From NCBI RefSeq assembly GCF_022539665.2, contig NC_081336.1, positions 4,604,221 through 4,668,220 on the forward strand: a stretch of DNA of 64,000 nt, in the 5' to 3' direction. The DNA comes from Daphnia carinata (Eukaryota; Arthropoda; Branchiopoda; Diplostraca; Daphniidae). Below, in pieces: positions 22,885 through 34,014 of the stretch; positions within the stretch are counted from its first letter, which is position 1, and every line of letters begins with the position of its first letter. The notes beneath the pieces were generated by a model, which saw only the letters and a list, made by a program, of their open reading frames with translations, was not told where the DNA came from and did not search any database. The position numbers were made by a program, and so were the translations under genes.

Positions 22885-23640
22885 CCCGGTCTTATGCTAT
22901 TCTGGTGCAACGGTGAAACAACAAGGAGCAGGTAACTGTGCATAATAAAATCCATGGCATACACATTAACCTATGTGCTGCACTGTTTTACCTTTGTATG
23001 CTGCATTGTCCTACCTTTATGTGTATTTTGGTTCGATGGGGAACTGTGCATTTCTGTTTTAAATCGGGTACCTGGAATTTAATACAAGGGATCATAATCA
23101 GCAAACAACGAAAGCAGTGAATTTTCCGTTTCCGTCAGTTAATAGCGATGGCGACTAGGAGCCCTCTCATAAAGTGAATAATGCCTTGCGCTGCCTTTGT
23201 TGCATTCCCTCGGTAGGGAAAAGATGTGGCCCTGATCAAATGTCTTTGAATAACATTGGCTATGTAGTATAGTGAATGTAGTTTATAAGCAGATATGAAA
23301 TACAAAATTCTGAATTTAATTGTTTTTCCATTGTTCAAAAATGCCTTGCCATCACCCTTTGCTCCTCTCACTACCCTTCTGCATCTTGTACACTGCTCTC
23401 ATAGTATTCGCTTCCTTTTTCTTAAGGCAACGTATTGTACAAAACTGTAACGTCCTTAGTTTAATCCAAGCAAAAAAAAAAACACAAATTAAATTGGTGT
23501 GCAAAGTTTATCTATTAATGAAGAAAAAGATATTCATTCCATTCTAGAACGAATCACGGGAAATCATTTGTAAAAGTTATTGTTTAGTCGGTACAGGTTG
23601 GTCAGCTCGGTGGTTCAGTAGTTGCTAGCATGTTATCAGC
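22885..23640. other. Intergenic DNA
   Basis: No gene is recognised. A GGTTCAGTAGTTGCTAGC word near 23610 recalls a tRNA A box, but no B box follows. Confidence 0.35.
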
Positions 23641-23641
23641 T

Positions 23642-24808
23642 TCAGACAACGAGTCCCGCATAAAGTGATGTTAAACTCGGTTGCTGGTTAGATTTGCATT
23701 TTACACAATTGCAAAAGCCGCGCCGAATCTCGTCGTGCAGTGCCTTTAGAGCTGCATATTTTTTGGGAGCGTCAGCCAATTCAACTTTGGCTATTCTTAG
23801 TCTTTCGCGATATTGTCTGCTGCTTGCACGCTCGTGTTCTGCCTGCTGTATCATGAAATCTTTTTCCTGCTTGAGTTGTATGATTCGCTCTTGGTAACCA
23901 TTTCGAATGCTTACTAGCTGCTTGTTTAAGGTTTCTTGGCTTTCCTTTTGTGCTATCAAGTCATTCAGCGTAGCTTTCAGATTGTCTATTTTAATTATAC
24001 CGTTCGCTTCCTCTTTGGACCTCGGCTAAAGATGAATTTAAAAAATTAAATAAGATGGGGACAAATCAAATAAATTTGTACCTTGAAATCAAGTTTTTGA
24101 ATGGCCAACTGCTCTGCGTAAAAATTCATTCCGTTCTGAATGAGCTGTAAAAAAAAAATTTACGAAATGTCCTTATAAATTTCAATGAGAAATCAAATAG
24201 ATATAGAAGCGATGCTGAGATAAAAAATGTTGATGCTTTGTAGTGTGAGGATCTATTCTCAATGTGGTTGTTAAATAACCTTACGTGTTCAGCCAATTGT
24301 GGCAAAGATTCAACTGGAGCTTTTTTACAATTCAGCATCAATTTGGTCAGTTCCTACGTTTAGAAAATCAAATTAGCTCCCTCATTGTGCTTAAAACTTG
24401 TACTCTCGTCTTTAAACAAAGAAACGTTCACTTTGCCTTGTTTATTATCTCCTCGACGATGGGGCCAATACCATGCACTCCTATCTACTCAGAAAACGCA
24501 TACATGAACAAGAATACTCTTAATTAAATGATCTGGGAATCAAATTTAAAGAGCAAAGATATTATTTTACTTACTCTATCATTTGCTGGTCGGTTAGGTT
24601 TTTGGAAAAACTCAGCCGTCGTCGAATTCAAGGACTGGATGCAAGCTTCGTCGTTTTGAAAGGTATGGTTCGATAAGGGACTCACAATTTTTCTTGTTTG
24701 GCCATGTATTTGATTGGCCATTATGAAAGCTGCTAATACAGGCATCACTCTGACAATCAATCTAAACCCTGCCATGGCTACGTTTTGGGTCGAGAATGAC
24801 TTTTCCAA
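23642..24808 (-). CDS. Secreted coiled-coil protein of unknown function
   Basis: Four minus-strand exons, 24808-24575, 24353-24285, 24144-24082 and 24025-23642, join at phase 0 with GT-AG borders into 249 residues. The N-terminus has a hydrophobic, signal-like stretch (RVMPVLAAFIMANQIHG, about 20-36). A second ATG in frame (MAGFRL) 12 codons downstream would give a more typical signal peptide. The centre and C-terminal half are charged and heptad-like (NKQLVSIRNGYQERIIQLK and following), consistent with a coiled coil. Cysteines are few, with CNCVKC near the end. I do not recognise the family. It is not repeated in the window. Confidence 0.6.
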
Positions 24809-24809
24809 C

Positions 24810-25245
24810 TGCCCTTTATATAGCAGTTGACACGTAGCCTACACAAGACGCGTGCTGAGAACGCTATTGAACTGAAACAATATACGTTTAAATTACGTGA
24901 TTATTTGATCGCGTCTTGTTTCAGTAACTAAACATTACGTTTCAAAGTCAACCACGTAAAGGATTAAGGTATAGTTTTCCAACTCAAATGCAAAAGGTGA
25001 GATCACCTAATTCCATGTCAAGCTTACTAAAAAAATAAAAGGATCTGATTCAAAATTCGAATGTAAATGAGCAATAATTAGACCGTTGCGTGCATCAGTT
25101 GTTATGAAACATGCCTAGAATGTTTCGAAAATCCCATGAATTATATATATCCATGTATATAAGGCCAACTAGCCAACTTGAGCCATTCGGGTGTCAAAAA
25201 TCGCAAAAGTATTGCGTTTCGTTGCTATCGATTCCTACAAATGCA
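24810..25245. other. Upstream region of the coiled-coil gene and spacer
   Basis: No gene is seen. A TATATA word lies about 15 bp upstream of the ATG, on the minus strand (CTATATAAAGGG at about 24813-24824), and could be the TATA box of the coiled-coil gene if the leader is very short. Confidence 0.35.
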
Positions 25246-25248
25246 CAT

Positions 25249-25320
25249 AGATCCGGCGTTTACAACAATAAAGCCTGCAATTATGCGGCTATGAATCACG
25301 CGGATACAGTCGTCAGCGTC
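25249..25320 (+). pseudogene. Cathepsin L-like exon fragment
   Basis: After a splice-acceptor-like CACATAG, the frame reads SGVYNNKACNYAAMNHA. It corresponds to the start of the last exon of the 22.7 kb gene (SGVYDDVKC...INHA). It breaks off after about 70 bp, where sequence matching the TA-flanked transposon (reverse orientation) begins. It is a lone, interrupted remnant. Confidence 0.7.
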
Positions 25321-25700
25321 AATTTAATTTTTAAAATTTAATTTCTTTCGTCGTTGTAAATAAAAGCACAAACATTGAGGCAGAAGATAAATGCCAGCCA
25401 CCCAGCAGACGAAATAAAACACAAAAATAAACAATAATTGAAAAAAGAGCTCTGCTAATACGCTGCGTAGGGAACACTGTTGCCAGACTATAGTATAGGA
25501 GACGCGCATACGGAAGGGTCGCAATTGGAACAAGGTGTTCCAACTGCTCCGACCATGGGTCTTCAAGGAGTTTTAATGTTTATGGGGGATAAAATTTAGC
25601 TAGGAAAAAGTTAATGTGATCAATTTATAGCTTAAAGAATGACGAATGATTGGAGACCTTTTTTAATGATTTTCTCCATCGTTTTGTCGGCAAACTTTTA
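25320..25700 (-). mobile_element. Fragment of the TA-flanked transposon, reverse orientation
   Basis: The reverse complement of about 16340-16690, including AGAGCTCTGCTAATACGCTG and the GGTGTTCC region. Differences and indels show it is an older or separate copy. Clear ends with inverted repeats are not seen, so only the central part may remain. Confidence 0.75.
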
Positions 25701-26425
25701 CGTTATGGGCAAAAAGAATGGAAAGCAATTTACTGCATGGCGCATGTAAAAAACAATTTTCTGCCTTAAAGCACAAATGAAATAGACCTACAAGGTTCAG
25801 CATTTAATTGTTTCGAAGATAAAAAGGTTTTTTTCACTACACATTGAGGCATTTCGTTTTTGCTGCGTTTATGCCGAGTACGCTACAGTGAACCATAAAA
25901 AATTAATATATGATGTTGTTGCTAGGGTCACCCACGGTATACATGTGGCAGAAACTGGAATCATATCCGGCCTCAATTCTCCAGCGCTACCAGTAGATGC
26001 GTGCAACACTCAGTTCAGGGCAAATGCACGGACCGATCGACATTATCGCTAGGATGCGTATAAAAATGTTGGCTTAATTTGAAACACTTGCGCAACGTAC
26101 GTCATCGAAAAAAGTAACCAAAGCGTATATCCAATGTTATGGCGGACTCCTATATTTGAAGGTGCACATACCGGCTCTTTTAACATACGGACACAAAATA
26201 TGGGTTCAGAAACGCTATCTCTGTCGTAGGCATTAGACATATGTGCCTACCGACTGGCACAGCAAGTAGTGGCACGCAAACAGGTCATGTCTGCCGTTCA
26301 AGTCGGTGGCTGGTCGTGCTATCAGAAGAGTGTATTAGAGTCAGCTGCAAAGGGGTAAACACCTACAGTCCTTCAGCAATACCGCTTCTGTCTGTCACGC
26401 TAGCCGTGTAAGTCTACCGTTACTC
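25700..26425. other. Intergenic DNA
   Basis: No gene or repeat is recognised, apart from scattered short frames. Confidence 0.35.
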
Positions 26426-26427
26426 AT

Positions 26428-26470
26428 CGCATATATACGCTGACGCTCATTAAGCTGTATTGCCAATTGA
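26428..26470 (+). promoter_or_regulatory. Possible core promoter of the cathepsin 5' fragment
   Basis: A TATATA word in GCATATATACGC lies about 155 bp before the ATG at 26590, with GC-flanked context typical of arthropod TATA boxes. No start-site motif can be fixed, and an untranslated exon and intron may lie between. Confidence 0.25.
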
Positions 26471-26589
26471 ACTCTCATTATTATTATCGAATGAAGTTAA
26501 ATTATTCTACATTACCTTACACACTTGTAAATTTTCTGCTTACAGCTTTCGAGATCGCATAACATAACAAGTATATTTTTCAACGTAAA

Positions 26590-27130
26590 ATGACGTCCCT
26601 TCTTACATTTGCTGTTTTGGTCATAGCTGCTAGCTTGATCTACGGCGAATGTGATATGACGATGAATTTAACTGGGGAAAGTACAAGGTAATGAACTACC
26701 TGGTAGGACAACAAAGACGTGGATAGACCATAGTACTATACTAATAGGCTGGCTATAATATACTTTAATTTTTGTTTTCATACATTGTAAAAAAAATTTC
26801 GGTAAAAACTACACAGGTGCTGAGGACGCCAAACGCAAGGCCAATTTCAAAAAGGCTGATGATCTCATCAAGAAGCACAATGCTAATCTATTGTTTCCTT
26901 CAATGTGGATCATAACGAACTGAGTGACTTGGTAAGTCCATTTGTCTTGTGTTGCAACTAATGCATTTTATCATAGCACGCCAGGCATAAACTTAATATC
27001 TCTAGCTCAAATAGCCACCACTTTAAATGAAGTTAAGACTTCAATGTCGACTGAAGATGAATTTGCCCAACGACTTGGCCTAAAAGACATTCCCCAAGCA
27101 AGAGGAGATTTTGCCCTTTTTACTGTCACA
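26590..27130 (+). pseudogene. Cathepsin L-like 5' gene fragment (signal peptide and I29 propeptide)
   Basis: An ATG at 26590 opens a signal peptide (LLTFAVLVIAASLIYG) ending at a donor at 26688. The next part has the I29 propeptide word FGKNYTGAEDAKRKANF. Then FNVDHNELSDL appears in a shifted frame, so one or two bases are missing near 26890. A third piece has EFAQRLGLKDIPQARGDF, matching the first exon at 21987. The catalytic domain is absent: no exons follow before 28 kb. It is a 5' remnant of the same family as the 22 kb fragment, and each lacks what the other has. Confidence 0.65.
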
Positions 27131-28000
27131 TCTTTTATGAAGAGTTATTCACTACACTAATGGCGAAAAATTCTTCATTTATTATTTCATCTGGCCATAT
27201 TGATAATTACCCGCATCGATGCAGATTTTTTTTTTCTTATTGTAACTCCGTTATCGCTGTTAATGCTTACTCAACATTCATAGATGACGTTATAACTATC
27301 GCCGAATTAGGTTTCTTGATTGCGTTGAGACTGAAACTTCATTTCGAGGATGCAATTGAAATCAACTGTCGCAGACCTTACTGTGCGATACAAAAAGTTG
27401 ATTAAAGAAAAACATTTAAACAATAATCGACAGATAAATAACCATTAAGTGCTGGATAATGCAATAGACCACTGCATCGAATAGCTTTTAAATGATGTCC
27501 AGCCAAGCATTTCTACAATGTTAATTGGACGGCTTGAGGAGCAAGACTTCGCATATCACGTCGTCCATCGATCAACGTATAAGACGACGTATTCATATCT
27601 ATCAATATCTATATGAATTTTTTCATTTTCTTTTTATATTTTTACTCAATTAAATCAATTCATTGCCAATAGGCCTACCCATTGCCTATTGGGTTTTTAT
27701 TTATTTTGAAATCGATCTTTGTTGAAAGCTATGTATTGTGTGAGTCAACGATGCGGCATATTGTACAATCTTAATCACCTTTTCTTTTACCTTGCATGAG
27801 ATTTTTGTCGACATATGAAAGCAAAGTACACTGATGAACCGATACTCCAGTTATGGGCGTCCATATGCAGATGTAACAGTCTTGACGTCCTAATCCAGCA
27901 CGTCTCTCTAGGGAAATGACATAAATGCACACGATATTTCGTTGTACTGCGTCGGCATGAAAAAGATATGAGCCTTATTATATGTTTCGTCCATTTCTCT
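27131..28000. other. Intergenic DNA
   Basis: No gene is supported. An 81-codon frame (27160-27405) has no recognisable feature. Confidence 0.35.
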
Positions 28001-28640
28001 AAAATTTAAAGTAGGATTTTCCAAAACAAAAGAGTTTGAGAACGAAAGCATTTTGTTTTTTTTACCGTATGGATCCACTATATCTTTGGATCGCAAAAAC
28101 TCTGAAAAAGTTATATGATTTTTTTTTATTATTGAAATCCTGCTTTAAATTTTGGAAAAATCGAAAGCCCTTATTAAGGGCTATTCATTGCAATAAAAAT
28201 TATTCACTTTAGACCCATAGTTTGCCCGTTAATAAATATTTTATTTTTCGATGGCTTATAGGGGGAGGGGAAAACTACGGAAAGTTATAAACGTAGGGCC
28301 TTTCGTTCGGGTAATTTTTAAGAATATTATATATACTAAATATAATATTTAGATTCCTTGTGATACCAGGAATGTTTTAGTGTGTATTACACAATAAAAT
28401 GTGTCAAATCAGTTGGACAAATTCTAAATTATTAACAGCCAATCATATTAGAAGACGACGGAAGCCATTATTTTTAGGCGGGTTTTTTAAATTTCAAATG
28501 GTTTTGGATGTAAGAAAAATTCCAAAACAGTTTTAGTATTATATGTTGTCTTCTGGTGTAACGTGTCGATATTACAATTTAAAAAAAACAGAAATCATTG
28601 CATTCGGTTTATTTTTCATATTCTTTTACATTCAATGATT
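28000..28640 (-). repeat. Diverged inverted member of the gene-B-upstream repeat family
   Basis: Matches about 31200-31800 in the same orientation, and the reverse of 5700-6110. Shared words include GGATCGCAAA, AGCCCTT...GGGCTATTCATTGCAAT and AATAAATATTTTATTTTT. The part before 28180 is shared only with the 31 kb copy, so the full unit is longer than the piece near genes B. Confidence 0.65.
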
Positions 28641-29430
28641 GAACAATTAATGGTTACTACATGAAACATCACCACTTTCATTTCCTTAGCTATTGTCTTT
28701 CATGATACCTATATTGTTTGTGTCCTTATTTACACGAAACTGGAAAGATGCCTGATTCAAATTACCTTTAACAATTTCTATCTGTGTTTCAGCACTATCT
28801 GGGATTCCAGATGTTGCCCAGCAATTAAGTCTCCTTCATAAAAGTTATTTAATTCTTTTAACAGACATCTTCCTACAGAAATCTAATTGTTAAGTTAAAA
28901 TTTAACAATAATTCATGAATTTATTTACCTAACTGAAAGCTCTAAGGGACTGATTTTGTGTTCGAATCCAGCTATCGGACAGATCAGGATAGTACCTAAT
29001 TGTTAGATTGAGATAGGCTAACACTGTCTTCTAAAACTGAGGAATCAAACTTAGGAAGTTGATATGATGCTCCAGCATACTTTTCCTTTGTGGATTAAGA
29101 ACTATGTTAAAAGGATAGATAAAAAAATCAAATGTTATTGCTACGAACCCAGCACTAGCCTGTTAAGATCTGGTACTTTCTGAAAAGCCCACAGTTCGCC
29201 GTTGCCCGCTTGGTGGCTTTTATTGAGGGACATTTTACTTTTTAAGTTGCATTGAGGCGCCAAAAGCAGCAGCGGCTAGGCCAAAATTCTCACAATCCCC
29301 AGAAATCCCCAGAAAATTAAATAGGCCCTGGACAATCCCTGAAACCCTAGATTTCCAAAACTACACCCTAGAATTGAAATATTTTCCTAAAATCCCCATA
29401 AATAGGGTAGTATCCCTAAAAGTGGAATGG
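28640..29430. other. Intergenic DNA
   Basis: No gene is recognised upstream of the YIF1 remnant. Confidence 0.3.
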
Positions 29431-29436
29431 CTGGTA

Positions 29437-30362
29437 ATGGGGCAAGGCAAAGTTGTTTTAGATCGAGAACTTAATAAGTATGTTTCAACGCCCCGAGTGA
29501 AATCCTATTTTTCAGTGGACACAGCTTACGTCGCAAAGAAATTGGCTCTTCTTGTTTTCCCTTTCATGAATAGAGTAAGCTTTGCTAAAATAATACAATT
29601 GTTGTACATAAATTGGAGATTAATAACATAATTCATTCTCTTTGTATTTAGGATTGGTCGATAAAGTACAATCCAGATGAGCCAGTACAGCCACGATATG
29701 AACTGAATGCACCTGACCTGTACATACCTGCAATGGCTTTTGTCACATATTTGCTCATCGGTGGTATAGCACTTGGCATTCAAGAGCGTTTCAGTCCTGA
29801 AGGATTAGGCAATCTGGCCAGCACAACACTAATCTTGTTGCTTCTTGAATTTTTCGGCCTTAGGATGACACTGGACGATATGAATATTGAAACGAAACTT
29901 AATTCATTTGACTTTCTGGCATTTTCATCTTACAAATATGTCGGGTAACAATTAATCAGTGATATTTACATGTGTAGAATTATTCTTTATATATATATAT
30001 ATTTTTTGTTTCAGAATGATTGTTGCTGTCGTAGTTAGCTTCATTATGCCATAAGCCTATCATTTTGCTCTCGTATATTTTAGTGCAGCCACCATGGTCT
30101 TCTTAGTGAGTATAATAAAAAACCCAAAAAGTATCTAAAGAAAAAATCTACATTAAACATCGTTTTTTATTATTATTAGATTCGTTCCCTGAAATTTCAT
30201 TTAATCCCAGAGTCATCGCCTGACGCGTATGCTGAAAACAATGCTAGTTTCAGCGTGGAGGGCTCCGAACGCCGGATCGGCTTTTTGTATTTCATGGGAG
30301 CGTTGCAGCCACTTATGATGTGGTGGTTAACTGGACCACTAGCACGCCCATGGATCATGTGA
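29437..30362 (+). pseudogene. YIF1-like (Yip1-interacting factor) gene remnant
   Basis: Exons at about 29437-29574, 29652-29944, 30015-30105 and 30180-30362 encode a YIF1 protein, a multi-pass Golgi/ER membrane protein that works with YIP1 in vesicle traffic. Evidence: DRELNKYVSTPRVKSYFSVD, VAKKLALLVFPF, YELNAPDLYIPAMAFVTYLL, IQERFSPEGLG, SYKYVG, RSLKFHLIP and the final QPLMMWWLT. A TAA at 30052-30054 interrupts the third exon (FIMP-stop-AYHFALVYF) in an otherwise open frame. The N-terminal proline-rich part is not found upstream. It is probably a decayed partial copy; a sequencing error could mimic the single stop. Confidence 0.75.
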
Positions 30363-30364
30363 CA

Positions 30365-30640
30365 GTAGAACGAATGGAGCGCTTCCCCATTTCATCTGAT
30401 TGACCAGTCTCTTCTCCGGGCGTGTTTTCGTTTTCAGATGTTATAAATTTTTGCCAAGACCTAAATTCTGAATGCAATGTCATTTGAAAAATTTGAAATA
30501 AACTCAGAAGTTCTTTACAACCAACAGACAGACTATTAATTTAAAAAGACAACGTAAATTTTTTTTTCATTTATTGTTTTTCTATTAATATCTTAGATAG
30601 AAATACAAGTAATGACTTAATGCCATAATGGTTTTGATGT
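30365..30640. other. Spacer
   Basis: AT-rich 3' flank of the YIF1 remnant with an AATAAA-type word near 30498. Nothing else is seen. Confidence 0.3.
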
Positions 30641-30749
30641 GTAGCCTATATATTTCTTCTTGTAAGACAATCCAGTGACAACAGTAGACCTTGGAAAGCA
30701 CTGACACCACCAAACATGGTGTCAGACAAATATTCGATCAGCTTCGTCC

Positions 30750-31075
30750 AAAATTTAAAACCTGACCCCCGAGAAGACAAAAACTCCACGGTCGGGAAAA
30801 TCCTTGAGTCGCCCCGAGGTCGCGATAAGGATATTGAATCCAGCTTGAAGATTTGACCGCTGATGGCTCGTGACATTTCCTCCATATATAATCACAGACT
30901 TTAAAACCGAATTGTTGTAGAATTTACACGCCTCGCGGTGAATTTGAATGGCCAATTCACACGAATGGGTGCGACAATTACAACTTCTGGCTTTTGCCCC
31001 ATGGCATGAGACGCACCAGCAACACCTTGTTCTAACAATATGTTCATAACCGGTACCAAGTACGCCGCCTACATG
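30750..31075 (-). pseudogene. DEAD-box RNA helicase (Vasa-like) exon fragment
   Basis: On the minus strand, after a TAG acceptor at about 31072, the reading is LVPVMNILLEQG, then QKPEVVIVAP, and after a frame break AIQIHREACKFYNNSVLKS, IIYGGNVTSHQRSNLQAG and the motif Ib equivalent ATSGRLKDF. The PTRELA motif is damaged (API..), and TPGR has become TSGR. Motifs I, II (DEAD) and the helicase C domain are not found next to it. It is a short remnant of a Vasa/Belle-type helicase gene. Confidence 0.75.
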
Positions 31076-31199
31076 AAAAAATGTAAAATTTTAGATGACT
31101 TAATCAACGAATATCACAGACTTTTTTGTTTTTTGTTTAGGTGCTTTCTGCAGGCTGAGCCGGGCTAATAGCTCTTAGGAAGAGCTTTCTAATTCTGTA

Positions 31200-32190
31200 A
31201 CATTAAAAGTAGGATTTCGTAACCAAAAAATTTCTGGAACGAAAGATTTTTTGTCGTTTTATCGTTTGGGTCTATTACATCTTTGGATCGCAAAGCTTTG
31301 CAAATAAAATTTTTTATATTTTTTTGTGATGGAAATACTGCATTAAATTTTATGAAAATCGAAAGCCCTTACAATGGGCTATTCATTGCAATTAGAATTA
31401 TTCTTTTTAGACCAATAGTTTGTCCATTAATAAATATTTTATTTTTGGACGGTGTATGGGAGGAGGGGAAACTATGAAAAACCGAAAACTTTGGGCCCTT
31501 CGTTTAGGCATTCTTTAGGCTTATCATATGTTATAAAGGTAATATCTAGATTCCTTGTTTCACGAGGAATGTTTTCGTGGGTATTAAACAACAAAAATTT
31601 ATCCAATTAGTTAAGGAAATACTAAATTACAAACAACCAATCACAATTGAGAAAACGGGTGCCATTATTTTTAGGCGCAATTTTTAACTTTTCCATTATT
31701 ATCAACGTCAATAAAATTCAAAAACAGTTTTACGATTTTATATTTATCTTACTATAGGCTTATCGTTATTATAATACAAAAAGAAAAAGAAAATTTTTTC
31801 ATTCGGTTTATTGTCATATTCAAATATTTACAGTCTTTACATTATTACAACTACTTACATTATCATGGTTCACCGGAAACAAAAAAGTCGCTTACCGTCG
31901 AATCCAAGGGGTTGTAGTAAAAGATGTCAGTGTTGATATCAGGAACGTTTCATGATTTTTGATTAGTAATTTTGTGATTTGAAAATTGAGTTATTTTGAA
32001 AATTAAAATCGATGCAGACGACACGCAGACGGCACAAGCAGACGACACATCAACAGTTTGCTTTCTTTCAGTGGTGTTTGCCACTGGCATCGAAGCTGGA
32101 GAGCCAATCAAAACGCAAGAATGGGGGTGCCGCTGGGCACCCGAACGGTCGAGTCAACTCGCGGAGACCATGTTGCCCGGATTCTGGGGG
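31200..32190 (-). repeat. Inverted copy of the gene-B-upstream and leader region (module 1, copy II)
   Basis: 31380-31800 is the reverse of about 5700-6110. 32000-32180 is the reverse of about 5390-5540, including the GACCGTTCGGGTTCCCAGCG word. The order is consistent with an inverted module 1 in which gene A and GFER exon 1 have been lost, joining this repeat to GFER intron 1 near 32200. Confidence 0.7.
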
Positions 32191-32315
32191 GCAATAGATT
32201 TTTCCAAAATTGAGTACTGTGTACGCACCACGGATATGGTTCTCTGTTAAATATTCAAAAGTAGCAATTGCTTTGAACAGGTTCAGAGTCACAAAGTTTC
32301 ATGTTTTCTTTGTAG

Positions 32316-32805
32316 ACCTTAGTATCACCTGCTGAAATAAAAGAAAATTTATCGTCAACATTACCTACATCAAATAAGCAACAGGAATGTCCACTTGATC
32401 GCCAGCGTTGGGCAGGAACTCGTGGAGTGTCCTTCACACAATGGTAGCATACTACCCTGATAAACCTACTGTTGCTGAACAGAATGATATGGTTCAATTT
32501 CTGGCATTATTCACGAAATTCTATCCTTGTGAAGACTGTGCAGAAGATTTCAAGGAAAGGTTAGGAAACATAAATTCTGTTCAAAATTATTGAAAGATTT
32601 ACTTTCAATCTTGCCTCCTAGATTGGCTGCCAACTCACCAGCAACAGAAAGTAGTTCCAAACTATCACAGTGGCTATGTGTTATGCACAATCAAGTCAAT
32701 AAGAAGCTCTGTAAACCCGAGTTTGACTGTAGCTTAGTTGAAAAAAGATGGAGGAATGGTTGGAAAGATGGATCATGTGATTCGCGTGGCCAGTTTATTT
32801 TCTAG
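32316..32805 (+). pseudogene. GFER/ALR copy II (inverted, lacks exon 1)
   Basis: Exon 2 (32316-32559) and exon 3 (32622-32805) match the intact gene at 1295-2091. Exon 2 is one base shorter: CAGCAGTTGGG is CAGCGTTGGG near 32404, which shifts the frame before the NSWSVLHTM motif. Exon 1 with the CRAC motif is absent; sequence homologous to intron 1 runs upstream only to about 32200. The redox pair CEDC remains. The normal stop after GSCD is changed, so the frame runs eight residues further. Confidence 0.85.
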
Positions 32806-32851
32806 TTTTCATTCTATCATCTTGTCTTATTGTACATCAATACACATTTAT

Positions 32852-33187
32852 TTAATATTTTGGGTTCTGAGGAAATCTGAGGTACTTTCCTGCATCAGGA
32901 TCGTCATCCCTTTTAACTGTTGTAAATATGAATGAATACAAAAAAGGATGAATTAGGGAAATGGAGTTAAATGAGCTAGAATGTACAGAAATTTACCTAT
33001 GTATTGGTCTTTAAGAGGCTGTTTTACTTCCCTATTTGCATTGTTGTAAAAACCATAACCAGTAAGACCCAATCCTTTTGAATAGAAGCATTAGACACAA
33101 CTATTGAATAATAACGAAACGGCGAAAAAAGGAACGAAAAATCACCGAAAGCAGCAATGGCTAAGCCAACCATAACGTCAGGAATTT
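32852..33187 (-). pseudogene. NDUFA3-like gene, copy II (exon 1 missing)
   Basis: Exons 2-4 (33187-33146, 33074-32997 and 32916-32852) are intact in frame and splice signals and match the gene at 784. The exon with the start codon is gone: upstream sequence diverges after a run of A bases at about 33188. As in copy I, it is tail-to-tail with GFER, here in inverted orientation. Confidence 0.7.
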
Positions 33188-33189
33188 CT

Positions 33190-33760
33190 TTTTTTTTCAT
33201 AAGGCATTCGAAACCCGATTCAAAATAAATTAAATGACAAAACATCGTCTGCTAATATTGAAAAGAAAAGAAAAAAAGGCAACAGTTTAGTCCCATAAGA
33301 AACACACATCGAATAACACTGCAGTTGAGCTCACCTTTTTGAGCTAGCTCATGAATTCCGTGTTGCTAAAAACCAAACGCTGTGTAAAAAATATTACTTT
33401 TATCGTAAATGAGCTGTATAAAAGAATAGATAGAGCATGTAATCGTGCAAAAACATTACAAATATGAATTAAAACAAAAAAGTTAAGACGGAGTGACGAG
33501 ACGAGCAATTGATAACGCTGTTTGGAGTACGGAAAACCACAAAATCCGTCCGTTTCATTTCTCTTATCATTCAAAAATAAAATGAATAATTGCCAGCAAA
33601 GGATTTTGAACTGGAAATCATTTTGTTCAATTAAGGAAAATGTTTTACAGGAAACTAAATCTTGTTCAAAATCTTTTTCTGTCAATTAATCGTTTTATTT
33701 TTGATTACATAAATTAACATCAAATAATATACTGAAATTTACTTTGAGAATTTTTTACAG
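33190..33760. other. Junction region between module 1 copy II and module 2 unit 3
   Basis: A 113-codon minus-strand frame (33344-33685) has a loosely membrane-like composition but no recognised motif and no second copy. XKR-unit homology starts near 33760 (CAGAGTGAGGCTTTCCTGAT). Confidence 0.3.
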
Positions 33761-34014
33761 CAGAGTGAGGCTTTCCTGATAAAAAAGCAATTAATTATAA
33801 AAGCTCGTATCAAGTGGTATTGTGATTGGACTGGCACTTACTCACTTCGTTCCCTAGAGTTCAATAATTAAATCAGCAATCTGTTTCCTGCAAAATGCTG
33901 TGGGGCTATTTATAAATATAGTCTCATTTGCCCATAATATATTACCAAAAGCCGGGATTAAAGTAGACCGTTTCAGCTTTACATATGTATTCCTCACAAA
34001 AAGTTTATTCTCAG

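Noticed and set aside
23600-23665. Possible tRNA or tRNA-derived SINE
   Set aside because: There is an A-box-like word (GGTTCAGTAGTTGC), but no B box and no cloverleaf could be formed.
33344-33685. 113-codon minus-strand frame as a chemoreceptor-like gene
   Set aside because: Somewhat hydrophobic, but no motif, no splice context and no second copy.
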